Assembly (NCBI GenBank): GCA_003506435.1
Contig: DOAQ01000034.1
Location: 1-53,208, forward strand
Length of the DNA: 53,208 bases
Reading direction: 5' to 3'
Origin: Prolixibacteraceae bacterium
GTDB lineage: Bacteria > Bacteroidota > Bacteroidia > Bacteroidales > Prolixibacteraceae
Both the position numbers and the translations under genes were made by a program. Below, piece after piece: positions 34,401-43,263 of the stretch. Below the pieces are notes generated by a model, which did not search any database, had not been told where the DNA came from, and saw only the letters and a program-made list of their open reading frames with translations. Numbering within the stretch: the first letter of the stretch is position 1; each line of letters begins with the position of its first letter.

Positions 34401-35115
34401 CCAATTGTATGGTTTTGCCCTCAAAAAAGCTCCCGAAGGTTCGTACTACACCGATGCAAACGGAAATCAGGTTGATTGCTCAGGAAAAGTTATTATCGGT
34501 TCCGACGGCTTACCTTCCCTGACTGCTACAGCCGACAATTATCTGGGTAAAGTGAACCCCGACTGGCGAGGTGGTTTTAATACTTCATTACGATATAAAA
34601 ACTTTACATTGAATATGTCATTTGCTTACCAATGGGGTGGCAACAGATTCTCGGTTACCAATGGCATTTTATCATACCAGGGTAAACTGGAAAACTCTCT
34701 ACCAGGCCGTTACGATGGTATAGTTGCTGATGGTGTTAATATTGTTTCGACAAATGCTGATGGTTCTGCTGTTTGCCAAGTAAACAATACCGTTACATCC
34801 AATATTTATACGTATTACCAGGCCCGTACACTTGACCGTTATAATGGCGAAGCGCACACCTTTGATACTTCATTCCTGAAATTTAAAGAAGCCCGGCTCG
34901 AATATGATCTTTCAAACGAATTCTGCAACAAAACCGTCTTCTTGCAAGGAGCGAATATTGCAATTTTTGCAACAAATATTTTCTCCTGGGATAATTGGCC
35001 ACAGTATGACCCTGAAGGAGGTATGATGACCGGAACAAACATCTTTAACGGTATTGAAGCCGGTTCGTTCCCGATGACCCGCACGTATGGGGTTAACTTA
35101 AAACTATCATTTTAA
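31477..35115 (+). CDS. SusC/RagA-type TonB-dependent outer-membrane transporter with STN domain, module 1
   Basis: A 1,212-residue outer-membrane receptor. A long positively charged lead and signal peptide (to about residue 42, ANVAAQ) precede a secretin/TonB N-terminal STN domain (about 45-120, SEILDAIEKQSEVYFFFNKDQI) that contacts FecR. A CarboxypepD_reg-like domain follows (about 130-210, GKVTNPAGEVIPGVTVVVKG), then the plug with LKGPAATALYGSRAANGAIVITTKSG and a 22-strand barrel ending in aromatic Phe. It imports a ligand handed over by SusD and reports it to the sigma factor. Substrate unknown. Confidence 0.95.
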   Translation: MKKKLQRSGGGMPPLKKLVLIMKLNFFIMLFAVIHVSANVAAQKTRLDLKMNNASFSEILDAIEKQSEVYFFFNKDQIDEDQRINVDFQSKTIEEVLTNLGNDLSITYEIVGKNIIIKPKNEGPASSSQQVKSVSGKVTNPAGEVIPGVTVVVKGTTKGTITDFDGNYTIADLPAGATIVFSFVGMKPQEVKVTGQTTINITLAEEALGIDEVVVTALGLTREQKSLGYAVSKVGSEDLTQAPSRNWLNGMSGKVAGLTMNGASTGPIGSVRVTLRGDQSLNYGSNEALFIVDGVPIRSGTTATSSSSSYTNSGGDFPVDFGNGASDINPEDIESVSVLKGPAATALYGSRAANGAIVITTKSGRKNKGVGVSVSSSVVVEQAGYWPEFQKEYGSGSDMGLNEYNFWTLTSAQTGSSDNPKRNLSRYAWGEKFDANKLRYQYAGKNWETGLIERTPFVYQDDWFTGIFQNGVTYNNSVSVNGSNGEGTNVRFSMTDTKNDWILPNTGFKKQSFSFSFESPINKWIKFNSKVNYYRTDSDNMPMAGYHETTVMYDLMWGYNSNSMQNWKDEYFQGRFNAINRNATISENGNSLVVAGTGSYNPYRILYEELNSMDKDRVFGSAGFTVNLAKGLTLDLKSGMDMGVEFRTQRKPKMTAVWNNGFYREETVINYEFNTDFLLKYQKGFLDDRLAFTGAFGGNNMSTKYMRNNVQLSELDLDGVYHTSNVPTGINPVPYNYRSSKMINSLYGLVSLGWQDTYFLDITGRNDWSSTLARGNWSYFYPSVAGSVLLDKIFDFQNNAPVISFAKLRLSWANVGNDTGPYSLDQYYSASAISGGYTLPSTIPDPMIKPENVESWEVGLEAKFFKNRLGFDIAAYNSSTTNQIVSVDIDPIVGASLMKINAGEINNKGIEVSLNATPVKTRDFTWNINANWSKNINKLVSLQDGWDATKPLETDMGTTIGGRLHVYSYIGEEMHQLYGFALKKAPEGSYYTDANGNQVDCSGKVIIGSDGLPSLTATADNYLGKVNPDWRGGFNTSLRYKNFTLNMSFAYQWGGNRFSVTNGILSYQGKLENSLPGRYDGIVADGVNIVSTNADGSAVCQVNNTVTSNIYTYYQARTLDRYNGEAHTFDTSFLKFKEARLEYDLSNEFCNKTVFLQGANIAIFATNIFSWDNWPQYDPEGGMMTGTNIFNGIEAGSFPMTRTYGVNLKLSF

Positions 35116-35133
35116 TTATAATACTTTTAAGAA

Positions 35134-36714
35134 ATGAAAAAACTTAAATTAATTATATTATCCGGATTAATGCTTGGAGTTTTTAGTTTTTGTACTGAAA
35201 ATTTCGAGGAGATAAACACGAATCCAAACAAAACCCTTGTTGGCATGATTCAGGCATATAATATGTTTGAACCAATCCTGTACAATTCTGCGAACAACTG
35301 GTTGGATCGCACATGGTATTACAATAATGAATTAATTCAATTTACCGCTCATACAGGAGGTGTTACCCGCAGGGAGCACATGTATTTTTTGGAAGAGTCG
35401 AGAGATTGGGGTGGCTTTTGGAATCATTATGCCACGTACTTAAAGAACATCGACCACATGCATGAACTGGCTCAGGAAAAAGGCGACAAATCGTTGGAAG
35501 CAGTTGCATTAACATTTAAAGTATTGTTTTATTCCAACATGACCGATATGTTTGGAAGTGTTCCTTACGAAGAAGCCTTTACCGGACGCGAAATAGGCGG
35601 AACACTTACTCCAAAATTCAACACTCAGAAAGAAATATATCAATTCATGTTTGCCGACCTTGAAGCAGCAAATGATATCTACGCAACCAATCCAACTTTC
35701 CTGAACCCGACTATGGATGGCATGTATGCAGGGAAGATGGATTTATGGAGAAAGTTCAATAACTCTTTGTATCTGCGTCTTCTGTGCAGGGTAAGCGGCC
35801 GTTCAGAAATGAATGTTGGCACAAAAATGACGGAAATATTAAACAACTCCGGTAAGTATCCAATTTTCGCTTCTAATGCTGACAATGCAACCGTTAAATT
35901 TTCCGGAACCGATCCATACCTCAGCAATTTTGGTACAACAACGGAAAGTGGGTTCACATCCAGCGGCAGAAAACTTACGGAACAACTGATCAAGATGACC
36001 GTACAGACCGATCAAAACGGCATTCAGGTGTATGTCGATCCCCGTTTGCCAATCATTGGCAAGATAAACCCGGTGACATCGGTTAATCCTGGCAAAATTT
36101 GGAAAGGAACAAAATCGGGATGTACCGAACAGGAAAGAAGTTTGGCCGACCCGGGAACTTCCTGGTTGAATTACAAGGTTTTTTGCAGAAAAGACGCTCC
36201 TGCAACGTATATGGATTATGCAGAGGTTCAGTTCATTTTTGCTGAAGCAGCCCTGAAAGGTTTAATAAGCAGCGGGACTTCAGCAGCCAAAAACTATTAC
36301 GAAGCAGGAGTTAGGGCTTCAATGGAAAAATGGTCGGCACAGGGCGCTTATTCCGAGACACCGGTTACTATCACTACCGCCAATGTTAATACTTATTTAG
36401 CTTCTCCTCTTGGTTCATGGGATTTGGCAACAAACAAAGCTGAATTCCTGGGAAATCAGAAGTTTTTGGCTCTTTTCTGGGTGGGTATGGAAGCATATCA
36501 TGAATTTCGCAGAACCGGATATCCTGTTCTCACGATAGGTGAAGGCACTCAAACGTATAATGATAAAATTCTTCCTACTCGTTTCGGATATCCTCCTACA
36601 ACCATGTCTACCAATAGTGAAAATTCAAATGCTGCATTGGAGGAAATGGGTGGAGCTAATGATATGAAAACACCTGTATGGTGGAGTAAGCAGGCAATTG
36701 CCGAAGGTAAATAA
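35134..36714 (+). CDS. SusD/RagB-like outer-membrane lipoprotein (SusD-like_2 type), module 1
   Basis: A 526-residue lipoprotein with Cys20 in the lipobox FSFC, paired with the SusC gene 18 bp upstream. ENFEEINTNPNK right after the lipid anchor is characteristic of the SusD-like_2 branch rather than classical starch SusD. Helical TPR-type segments such as YAEVQFIFAEAALKG follow. It forms the lid of the SusC barrel and binds the incoming ligand. SusD-like_2 proteins are often found with transporters for peptides or small glycans, so the substrate should not be assumed to be polysaccharide. Confidence 0.92.
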   Translation: MKKLKLIILSGLMLGVFSFCTENFEEINTNPNKTLVGMIQAYNMFEPILYNSANNWLDRTWYYNNELIQFTAHTGGVTRREHMYFLEESRDWGGFWNHYATYLKNIDHMHELAQEKGDKSLEAVALTFKVLFYSNMTDMFGSVPYEEAFTGREIGGTLTPKFNTQKEIYQFMFADLEAANDIYATNPTFLNPTMDGMYAGKMDLWRKFNNSLYLRLLCRVSGRSEMNVGTKMTEILNNSGKYPIFASNADNATVKFSGTDPYLSNFGTTTESGFTSSGRKLTEQLIKMTVQTDQNGIQVYVDPRLPIIGKINPVTSVNPGKIWKGTKSGCTEQERSLADPGTSWLNYKVFCRKDAPATYMDYAEVQFIFAEAALKGLISSGTSAAKNYYEAGVRASMEKWSAQGAYSETPVTITTANVNTYLASPLGSWDLATNKAEFLGNQKFLALFWVGMEAYHEFRRTGYPVLTIGEGTQTYNDKILPTRFGYPPTTMSTNSENSNAALEEMGGANDMKTPVWWSKQAIAEGK

Positions 36715-36734
36715 CAACGAATAAAAATAGAACA

Positions 36735-37979
36735 ATGAAAACATATAGTTTCTACAGGTTGAAGTACTCCGGAATGATCCTCATCGCATTTTTCCTGATC
36801 TCCATGGGATTTTTCCCATCCTGCGAAAATGAAGTTGAAGAGGAAGAAGCGTACTTCACAATTGAAGGCAACCCCACTGGCTTGTCGGTATCTACAGCTA
36901 CCAAGACCGAAAGTTATGTCGTTCGCTCCAACAGGCCATGGCAGGTCGTTGCCCAAAGCGAAGTTGATTGGGTACAGGCGTTTCCTAATGAAGGAGACGA
37001 TGATGGCATTTTTAAAATGATTGTCAATGAAAACACCACATTCGACGCCCGTACCGTGAACTTTGCATTCATCGTTGATGGCGAAGAACAACCTGTTTTG
37101 TTCCGGGTAGATCAGGAAAAAGCAGTTCCATTCTTAACAATCGCCGATATTGCTGTCGTTAAAAACATTAATCAAACGGCACAGGATGTGAAAATCAATG
37201 TAAAAGCAAATGTGACCTATACATATAATTCAGATGCAACTTGGTTTACGTTCAAAAAAGCAGATATTGGAACTACCGGCACCGATTTAACATTCAGCGC
37301 TACGGCGAACGAAGCAACCAATTCAAGAACAGCAAATGTTTCTTTTACCTGCGCTCAATTTCCAAATTTAAACGCTACGTTTGTTGTTAAGCAGGAAGGA
37401 AAAAGCGAAGGTACAGTTGTTTTGTTTGAAGACTTTAACTGGCTGGCATACGGTAGCGCAATATTCTATACAACTACAGGTGAAACCAGATTCGATTCAT
37501 GGTCCGAAACAAAAGGATGGACAAGTACCGTTAATACGGTAACCGGCAGCGGCACTACACCTCTTTGCTATGCCCGCCAGGGATTTGTTAAGTTAGGAAA
37601 AACAGCCTATGGAGGAGATTTAATTTCACCGAAATTGTCGGCCATAAGTGGAACTAAAAACTTGCTGGTTAAATTTAAAGCTGTTCCGTATATGACTGCC
37701 GGAGGCACAAAAGACGACAATACGCTTGTTGTCAGCATCATTGGTCCGGGAACTATCGGTACCAGTACGTTTACTATTGACAACTGGCCAAACTACGGAA
37801 CCGACCCAACCTGTACTGCTATTTGGGCTGATAAAGCAACCGAACGGTCGTTTACAATTACAGGAGCAACCTCAGAAACTCAAATTAAGTTCTTAGGCTG
37901 GGATTATAACCTTGTAGGCGTAGGCGCAGGAAAGAACCGTATATTCCTCGACGACATTAAAGTTTTGATACCCAACTAA
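36735..37979 (+). CDS. BACON-domain surface lipoprotein
   Basis: A 414-residue lipoprotein (Cys30 in FFPSC, followed by acidic ENEVEEEE). Two tandem BACON-like beta domains lie at about residues 35-130 and 131-225 (NRPWQVVAQSEVDWVQAFP and NSDATWFTFKKADIG). The C-terminal 190 residues look like a jelly-roll ligand-binding domain with FEDFNWLAYG and RIFLDDIKVLIPN. In SusCD loci such a third gene usually encodes a surface binding protein; no catalytic residues are seen. It is the last gene of module 1, ahead of a strong terminator. Confidence 0.85.
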   Translation: MKTYSFYRLKYSGMILIAFFLISMGFFPSCENEVEEEEAYFTIEGNPTGLSVSTATKTESYVVRSNRPWQVVAQSEVDWVQAFPNEGDDDGIFKMIVNENTTFDARTVNFAFIVDGEEQPVLFRVDQEKAVPFLTIADIAVVKNINQTAQDVKINVKANVTYTYNSDATWFTFKKADIGTTGTDLTFSATANEATNSRTANVSFTCAQFPNLNATFVVKQEGKSEGTVVLFEDFNWLAYGSAIFYTTTGETRFDSWSETKGWTSTVNTVTGSGTTPLCYARQGFVKLGKTAYGGDLISPKLSAISGTKNLLVKFKAVPYMTAGGTKDDNTLVVSIIGPGTIGTSTFTIDNWPNYGTDPTCTAIWADKATERSFTITGATSETQIKFLGWDYNLVGVGAGKNRIFLDDIKVLIPN

Positions 37980-38014
37980 TATTAAAACTTACTACAGAAA
38001 AACCTTATAATAAT

Positions 38015-38052
38015 AAAAAGGAAGTAACAGATTATTGTTGCTTCCTTTTTTA
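38015..38052 (+). terminator. Intrinsic terminator of SusCD module 1
   Basis: AAAAAGGAAGTAAC (38015-38028) pairs with GTTGCTTCCTTTTT (38037-38050) across an 8-nt loop: 14 bp with one G-U, ending in a T run. It separates the two SusCD modules. Confidence 0.85.
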
Positions 38053-38131
38053 TAGTCTCATCCCATTCAAAAATAAAGCAACAGAAACCCCCTGCCTGCC
38101 CAAATAAAAAGACATTGCTCCCCTGCACTAT

Positions 38132-38162
38132 TTTGGAAGAATAAAAAAATAAATGAACTTTG
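38132..38162 (+). promoter_or_regulatory. Candidate promoter of the second ECF sigma gene
   Basis: TTTG (38132-38135), 19 nt, then GAACTTTG (38155-38162), one mismatch from TAnnTTTG. It places the start about 20 nt upstream of the ATG. Confidence 0.4.
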
Positions 38163-38187
38163 TCCTGAATGCATTCCAAAATCAACA

Positions 38188-38748
38188 ATGACCGGGAACG
38201 AGACACATACATTAAGTTTTAACGAATTTGAAATATTCTTCAGGGAAAGCTTTCAGGCGGCATGCCTCGTGGCCTTCCGTTTTATCGACGACCGTTCGCT
38301 GGTCGAAGACATTGTTCAGGAATCATATATTACACTTTGGGAAAAACGTTCGGAAATATTTTACGGCAGGGAAGAGCTAAAAAAATACCTGCTGGTAACG
38401 GTACGAAACCGGACAATAAGCTATCTGAGAAGTATCAAAATTAAACAGGTCGATTTGAATGCTTCGCTGGCAGAAATTAGCCAGCCGAATGAAGAAAAAC
38501 TTTTTGATGATGAGGAGTTATCAATCCGCATTTCAAAAGCAATAAAAAAGTTACCGAACAAATGCAGGGAGATATTCCTGATGGCTTATCTCGAAGACCA
38601 CACCTACAACGATATTGCGAAACGATTATCTATCTCCAAAAATACGGTTAAAACCCAAATGGCAATTGCCTACCGGATACTTCGCGAGGAACTGAAAGAA
38701 TTGTATTTCGATTTTTTATTTCTTGTCCGCAGAAAAAAAATACATTAA
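38188..38748 (+). CDS. ECF RNA polymerase sigma factor (FecI-like), module 2
   Basis: A 186-residue sigma factor. Region 2 contains FQAACLVAFRFIDDRSLVEDIVQESYITLWEKR, region 4 LPNKCREIFLMAYLEDHTYNDIAKRLSISKNTVKTQMAIA. It is only distantly similar to the module 1 sigma by eye, so the two should recognise different promoters. It is followed after 44 bp by its FecR partner. Confidence 0.93.
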   Translation: MTGNETHTLSFNEFEIFFRESFQAACLVAFRFIDDRSLVEDIVQESYITLWEKRSEIFYGREELKKYLLVTVRNRTISYLRSIKIKQVDLNASLAEISQPNEEKLFDDEELSIRISKAIKKLPNKCREIFLMAYLEDHTYNDIAKRLSISKNTVKTQMAIAYRILREELKELYFDFLFLVRRKKIH

Positions 38749-38792
38749 TTGTTTTCACCCTCCTGCAACGTATTTGCGTTATAAGGGTGAAC

Positions 38793-39755
38793 ATGGAAAA
38801 AAATATAAATCATAACGAAGAATTCATTGTTTCGTACCTGCATGACCGGGAGGACACGCAGGACGATATTCCGGCAGACCTGAAAAATACCCGGGAATTT
38901 AAGCAGTCGGAAACAATTTTCAGATTACGAAAGAATGTTGCATTCCTGAACAGCCTCAGTCCCGAAGATCGATTCTGGGGACGGATAAATTCGGGCATCC
39001 GGCCCGTGAAACGGCTGTCAAACTGGATCAAATACGCGGCAATCGTTGTTTTATCGTTTACAATCGGTTCGCTGCTGATTTATTTTTCCGGAATCACACG
39101 ATACGATGCCGAACTGGCCAGTATCAGCAGCCCGCGGGGACAAATCACCAGCCTTACCTTATTTGACGGGACCACCGTTTGGCTCAACTCTGAAACAACC
39201 ATCAAATATTCGTCGGCCTTTAACAAGAAAGAACGTGAAGTTTTTGTTGAAGGAGAAGCATACTTCGAAGTAGCACACAACGATAAAATTCCTTTCATAG
39301 TAAATCTTGGCAATTCGAAAGTAAAAGTACATGGGACAACATTCAACGTAAAAGCGTACCCCTCCGACAACTACATTGAGGCCGTCCTGATAGAAGGAAA
39401 AATAGAATTCATCGCCAATAATCGGTCGGCTGTATTGAACCCCAGCGAAAAAATTATCCTTTTAACCGAAAATGGTTCAATAAGCACGGGGCTTGCAGAT
39501 GTTGAAAAAACCTCGGCATGGAAAAAGGGCAAATATTATTACAGTAACGAAAAGCTGTCCAGCATTATTGAGCAAATTCAACGCTGGTACGACACTGAAT
39601 TCATTTTCAATGAAGATGAGCTTTCCCATTTTACATTTACCGGCGTCGTCAATCGCGAAAAATCGATCGAATACAACCTGAAAATAATAGAGCTAACCAA
39701 TAAAATAAAATTTGAATCAAAGGATGGCGCGATAATTATTACCAGAAAAGAATAA
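38793..39755 (+). CDS. FecR-family anti-sigma factor, module 2
   Basis: A 320-residue membrane anti-sigma. One membrane segment (IKYAAIVVLSFTIGSLLIYF, about residues 73-95) separates a cytoplasmic sigma-binding part from the periplasmic FecR domain (SSPRGQITSLTLFDGTTVWLN, EGEAYFEVAHNDKIPFIV, VHGTTFNVKAYPSD) and a C-terminal DUF4974-like domain. I use ATG 38793; an in-frame GTG six bases upstream is possible. It should be triggered by the STN domain of the SusC encoded next. Confidence 0.92.
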   Translation: MEKNINHNEEFIVSYLHDREDTQDDIPADLKNTREFKQSETIFRLRKNVAFLNSLSPEDRFWGRINSGIRPVKRLSNWIKYAAIVVLSFTIGSLLIYFSGITRYDAELASISSPRGQITSLTLFDGTTVWLNSETTIKYSSAFNKKEREVFVEGEAYFEVAHNDKIPFIVNLGNSKVKVHGTTFNVKAYPSDNYIEAVLIEGKIEFIANNRSAVLNPSEKIILLTENGSISTGLADVEKTSAWKKGKYYYSNEKLSSIIEQIQRWYDTEFIFNEDELSHFTFTGVVNREKSIEYNLKIIELTNKIKFESKDGAIIITRKE

Positions 39756-39787
39756 AACCGGGAATTGTTTACAGCAAATCCCGGTTT
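39755..39787 (+). terminator. Hairpin directly after fecR, module 2
   Basis: AAACCGGGA (39755-39763) pairs with TCCCGGTTT (39779-39787), beginning at the last base of the fecR stop. Only a short T-rich stretch follows, so it may be a partial terminator separating regulator and transporter transcripts. It is the counterpart of the hairpin in the same place in module 1. Confidence 0.55.
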
Positions 39788-39862
39788 ATTAATGTAACCC
39801 AATGCCACCGACTTGCAATCATTCGGCATTGAATTGTTTAACCAATTAAGGCATACAAATTT

Positions 39863-42800
39863 ATGAAAAAAAGTTGTAGTTACTCACTGAAAAGACGCAG
39901 GTTCTTTTCAACAAAACTCATTTTAATTATGAGATTGACATTATTTTTTATCGTTCTTGGGATTTTAAGTTCAAGCGCGAAATCCTATTCTCAGGTATCT
40001 AAATTTAACCTGAATTACAAAAAGACATCCATTCGGGAGATTATCAAAGATTTGCAGGAAGAAAGCAATTTTGACTTTGTTTACAGCAACGATGATTTTG
40101 ACACCAATAAGGAAGTGGATCTGGTCATTAATAACGGTTCGGTTTATGAAATGCTCGACAACCTGTTGAAAGAAACCAACATGAGTTATAATGTTGTTGA
40201 TAATGTAATTATTATTGCTCCTAAGTCAATGGGAAATTTTTCACGGATTGGTGATCAGAAACAAACCGTAAAGGGAAAGATAACCAGCCTGATGAAAGAA
40301 CCAATTCCCGGGGCAACTGTCGTAATAAAAGGAACATCAAACGGAACCATTACCGATGCCGATGGAAATTATACAATCAATAATGTACCTGTTAATTCCA
40401 CGCTTATGTTTTCGTTTGTAGGTATGAAAACCCAGGAAGTTATTTTTGTCAGTCAATCTGTTATCAATATCATGCTGGAAGAAGAAACAGTTGGCATTGA
40501 AGAAGTTGTGGCAATTGGATACGGGTCTCAGGTAAAAAGGGAAATAACCGGGGCTATCTCAAAAATTGGGGCCGAAGAGTTAGCCGATCAGCCTGTTATG
40601 CAATTTGCACAACAATTACAAGGAAAACTGGCAGGTGTTCAAATCGGGCAGACCAGTGGTCAGCCCGGTCGTGGTATGGATTTCCGCATTCGTGGAGCAG
40701 CATCGCTCTATAGTGAAACACAACCTTTATTTGTCATTGACGGGCTTCCGGTTACAGGAAGTATTAATAATATAAATCCGGCAGAAATTGAATCATTTAC
40801 AGTATTGAAAGATGCATCTGCAAGTGCACTTTATGGCTCACGTGCAGCAAATGGTGTTATTCTGATCACTACAAAACATGCAAAACTGGGTGATTCCAAG
40901 ATTGAATTCAGCAGTAATTACGGGACTCAGGTACTTCCTGAGAATAGAGTACCCCGAATGATGACCGCCCGTGAATTTGCCCAGTTTATGAAAGAGCGTG
41001 CCGAAGACAAAATGCTGTATGAAGGTTCTACAACCCCTGTCGATCCGGCCTATGCAGATCCAACACAATATGGCGATGGCACCAACTGGTATGATCTTCT
41101 TACCCGAACTGCGCCAATACAAAGCTATGACCTGACCCTTCAATCTGCGCGTGAAAGATCTTCATCAACTGTTATTGCCGGTTATCAGGAACAAAAGGGT
41201 GTAATAATCAATACTGGCACTAAGCTTTATTCATTACGCCTTAACCAGGACTTGAGCTTAAGCAATAACAAAATAAAGTTAGGATTTAATGTTGCTTTGA
41301 GTTACCGACAGGACCATAATAATAGATTGACGACAGACGGTGTTGGTGGTTTATTCGAAAGAATTTTCGAATCAAGCCCTTTAATTGCTCCTTATAATGC
41401 AGATGGAACCTATACTAAATCGGTAGCTTCACCGGGCATGGTGGCATATATTAATCCACTTGCCCAGTTCATGTTGAATATTGATGATTACAATACAACA
41501 CGCATACTTGGAAATGCGTTTTTTAATTATGAATTTTTGCCCGGTCTGGAATTAAAAACGAACCTGGCAGCAGATAAAGGGGGAGAAACACGCAATCAAT
41601 TTACCCCGGCTGCAATAGTAGCCAATGGAGTAGCGACCGGCATAAGCAGTTCGGTCGATAATTACTCGTGGACCGCAGAAACAAACCTTTACTATACAAA
41701 AACATTTTTAAAGGATCATCATATTGAAGCTTTGATCGGCTACTCTGCTCAAAAATTTGATCAGTATAGCAATTCAGTATCCGGAACAGGTTTCCCAAGT
41801 GATGATGTACCTTATATTAGTGCAGCAACATCTTTAAGCGCCGGCTCAAGTAATACCAAGCAATTTTCAATGTTGTCGAACATTGGCCGTTTAATTTACA
41901 ATTATAAAGGGAAGTACTTACTGACAGCGGCTATTCGCCGTGACGGATCGTCACGGTTTGGTTCGAACCGGAGATATGGTAGTTTCCCTTCTGTATCTGG
42001 CGGATGGATCGTTAGTGATGAAAATTTCATGAAAAAGTTTAAATTTCTGGACCTTCTAAAGTTGCGTGCCAGTTATGGTATTACAGGAAATAACAACTTT
42101 CCGGATAATTATGCTTCTATTGCTAAATTGGGAGAAATGAATTATATCCTGAACGGGGCATTGGTTTCGGGACAAACCATTACAACACTGGGAAACTCTG
42201 AACTGGGATGGGAACGGAACAAACAGTTTGATATTGGTTTCGACATGGGAATCCTGAATAACCGGATATCCTTCTCGTATGATTATTATCACAAAATGAC
42301 AGACGGATTAATCCAGGACCGGCTTATTCCGAGGGCATCCGGTTTTACGACCATAAAATTCAATATTGGTGTTTTCGAGTTTTGGGGACATGAAATCAAC
42401 ATAAATACCGTTAATTTAACCGGCAACCTGAAATGGAACACCAATTTGAATATCTCGATTGACAGAAACCTCATTAAATCACTGGTAAGCCCCGGGTTCA
42501 TCAGAAGAAACAACACCGTAACTTCAGATTACTTCCGCAACCAGGAAGGGCATCATTTAGGCGAATTCTATGGGTTCATTTTTGAAGGTCTCTATAAAGA
42601 TGCTGAAGACCTTGCCAATTCGGCCAAGTACGGCAGTGCTTCTGATGTTGGTACAATAAAGATGAAAGATGTGAATAATGACGGGGCGATTGACGACGTG
42701 AATGATCGTACATTCATTGGCGACCCGACTCCTGATTTTAATTTTGGCCTTACCAACGAATTCCGATATAAAAATTTCGACCTGAATATTGCCATGTCGG

Positions 42801-43243
42801 GTTCGGTTGGAGGAAAAATATTAAACGCTGCTAAGTGGGCATACCAGACCAATATGGACGGATCTAGAATGTTGCTTGCCGCCGCCGCAGATCGCTGGAG
42901 GTCACCGGAGAATCCCGGATCAGGAATTTACCCAAGAACAAAAACAGGTACAACTGCGATAGGCCGCTCTGTCAATAGCCAATGGATTGAAGACGGGACT
43001 TACCTGACCGCAAAAAATATTTCGGTTGGGTATTCTTTCAATCTGATGAACCGTAACATGTTATTGAAAAATCTGCGGGTTTACGGTTCTGTTCAGCAGG
43101 CATTTGTTTTAACAAAATTCACGGGTATGAATCCTGAAATAGGACTGAGTGGTTTGGATGCCACAAAAGGGATTGGTGTAAACGAAAATGCATATCCTAT
43201 TCCAAGGACATTCTCAATTGGGTTTACTGTAACATTTAAATAA
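39863..43243 (+). CDS. SusC/RagA-type TonB-dependent outer-membrane transporter with STN domain, module 2
   Basis: A 1,126-residue receptor. After a charged lead and signal peptide (ending about SYSQ, residue 44) comes an STN domain (SIREIIKDLQEESNFDFVYS), a CarboxypepD_reg domain (GKITSLMKEPIPGATVVIKG), the plug with LKDASASALYGSRAANGVILITTK, and a barrel ending VTFK. The plug also has VVAIGYGSQVKREITGAIS, the usual SusC box. It works with the SusD lipoprotein immediately downstream and signals to the FecR/sigma pair upstream. Confidence 0.95.
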   Translation: MKKSCSYSLKRRRFFSTKLILIMRLTLFFIVLGILSSSAKSYSQVSKFNLNYKKTSIREIIKDLQEESNFDFVYSNDDFDTNKEVDLVINNGSVYEMLDNLLKETNMSYNVVDNVIIIAPKSMGNFSRIGDQKQTVKGKITSLMKEPIPGATVVIKGTSNGTITDADGNYTINNVPVNSTLMFSFVGMKTQEVIFVSQSVINIMLEEETVGIEEVVAIGYGSQVKREITGAISKIGAEELADQPVMQFAQQLQGKLAGVQIGQTSGQPGRGMDFRIRGAASLYSETQPLFVIDGLPVTGSINNINPAEIESFTVLKDASASALYGSRAANGVILITTKHAKLGDSKIEFSSNYGTQVLPENRVPRMMTAREFAQFMKERAEDKMLYEGSTTPVDPAYADPTQYGDGTNWYDLLTRTAPIQSYDLTLQSARERSSSTVIAGYQEQKGVIINTGTKLYSLRLNQDLSLSNNKIKLGFNVALSYRQDHNNRLTTDGVGGLFERIFESSPLIAPYNADGTYTKSVASPGMVAYINPLAQFMLNIDDYNTTRILGNAFFNYEFLPGLELKTNLAADKGGETRNQFTPAAIVANGVATGISSSVDNYSWTAETNLYYTKTFLKDHHIEALIGYSAQKFDQYSNSVSGTGFPSDDVPYISAATSLSAGSSNTKQFSMLSNIGRLIYNYKGKYLLTAAIRRDGSSRFGSNRRYGSFPSVSGGWIVSDENFMKKFKFLDLLKLRASYGITGNNNFPDNYASIAKLGEMNYILNGALVSGQTITTLGNSELGWERNKQFDIGFDMGILNNRISFSYDYYHKMTDGLIQDRLIPRASGFTTIKFNIGVFEFWGHEININTVNLTGNLKWNTNLNISIDRNLIKSLVSPGFIRRNNTVTSDYFRNQEGHHLGEFYGFIFEGLYKDAEDLANSAKYGSASDVGTIKMKDVNNDGAIDDVNDRTFIGDPTPDFNFGLTNEFRYKNFDLNIAMSGSVGGKILNAAKWAYQTNMDGSRMLLAAAADRWRSPENPGSGIYPRTKTGTTAIGRSVNSQWIEDGTYLTAKNISVGYSFNLMNRNMLLKNLRVYGSVQQAFVLTKFTGMNPEIGLSGLDATKGIGVNENAYPIPRTFSIGFTVTFK

Positions 43244-43263
43244 TATCATTTCAAAAAACTGTT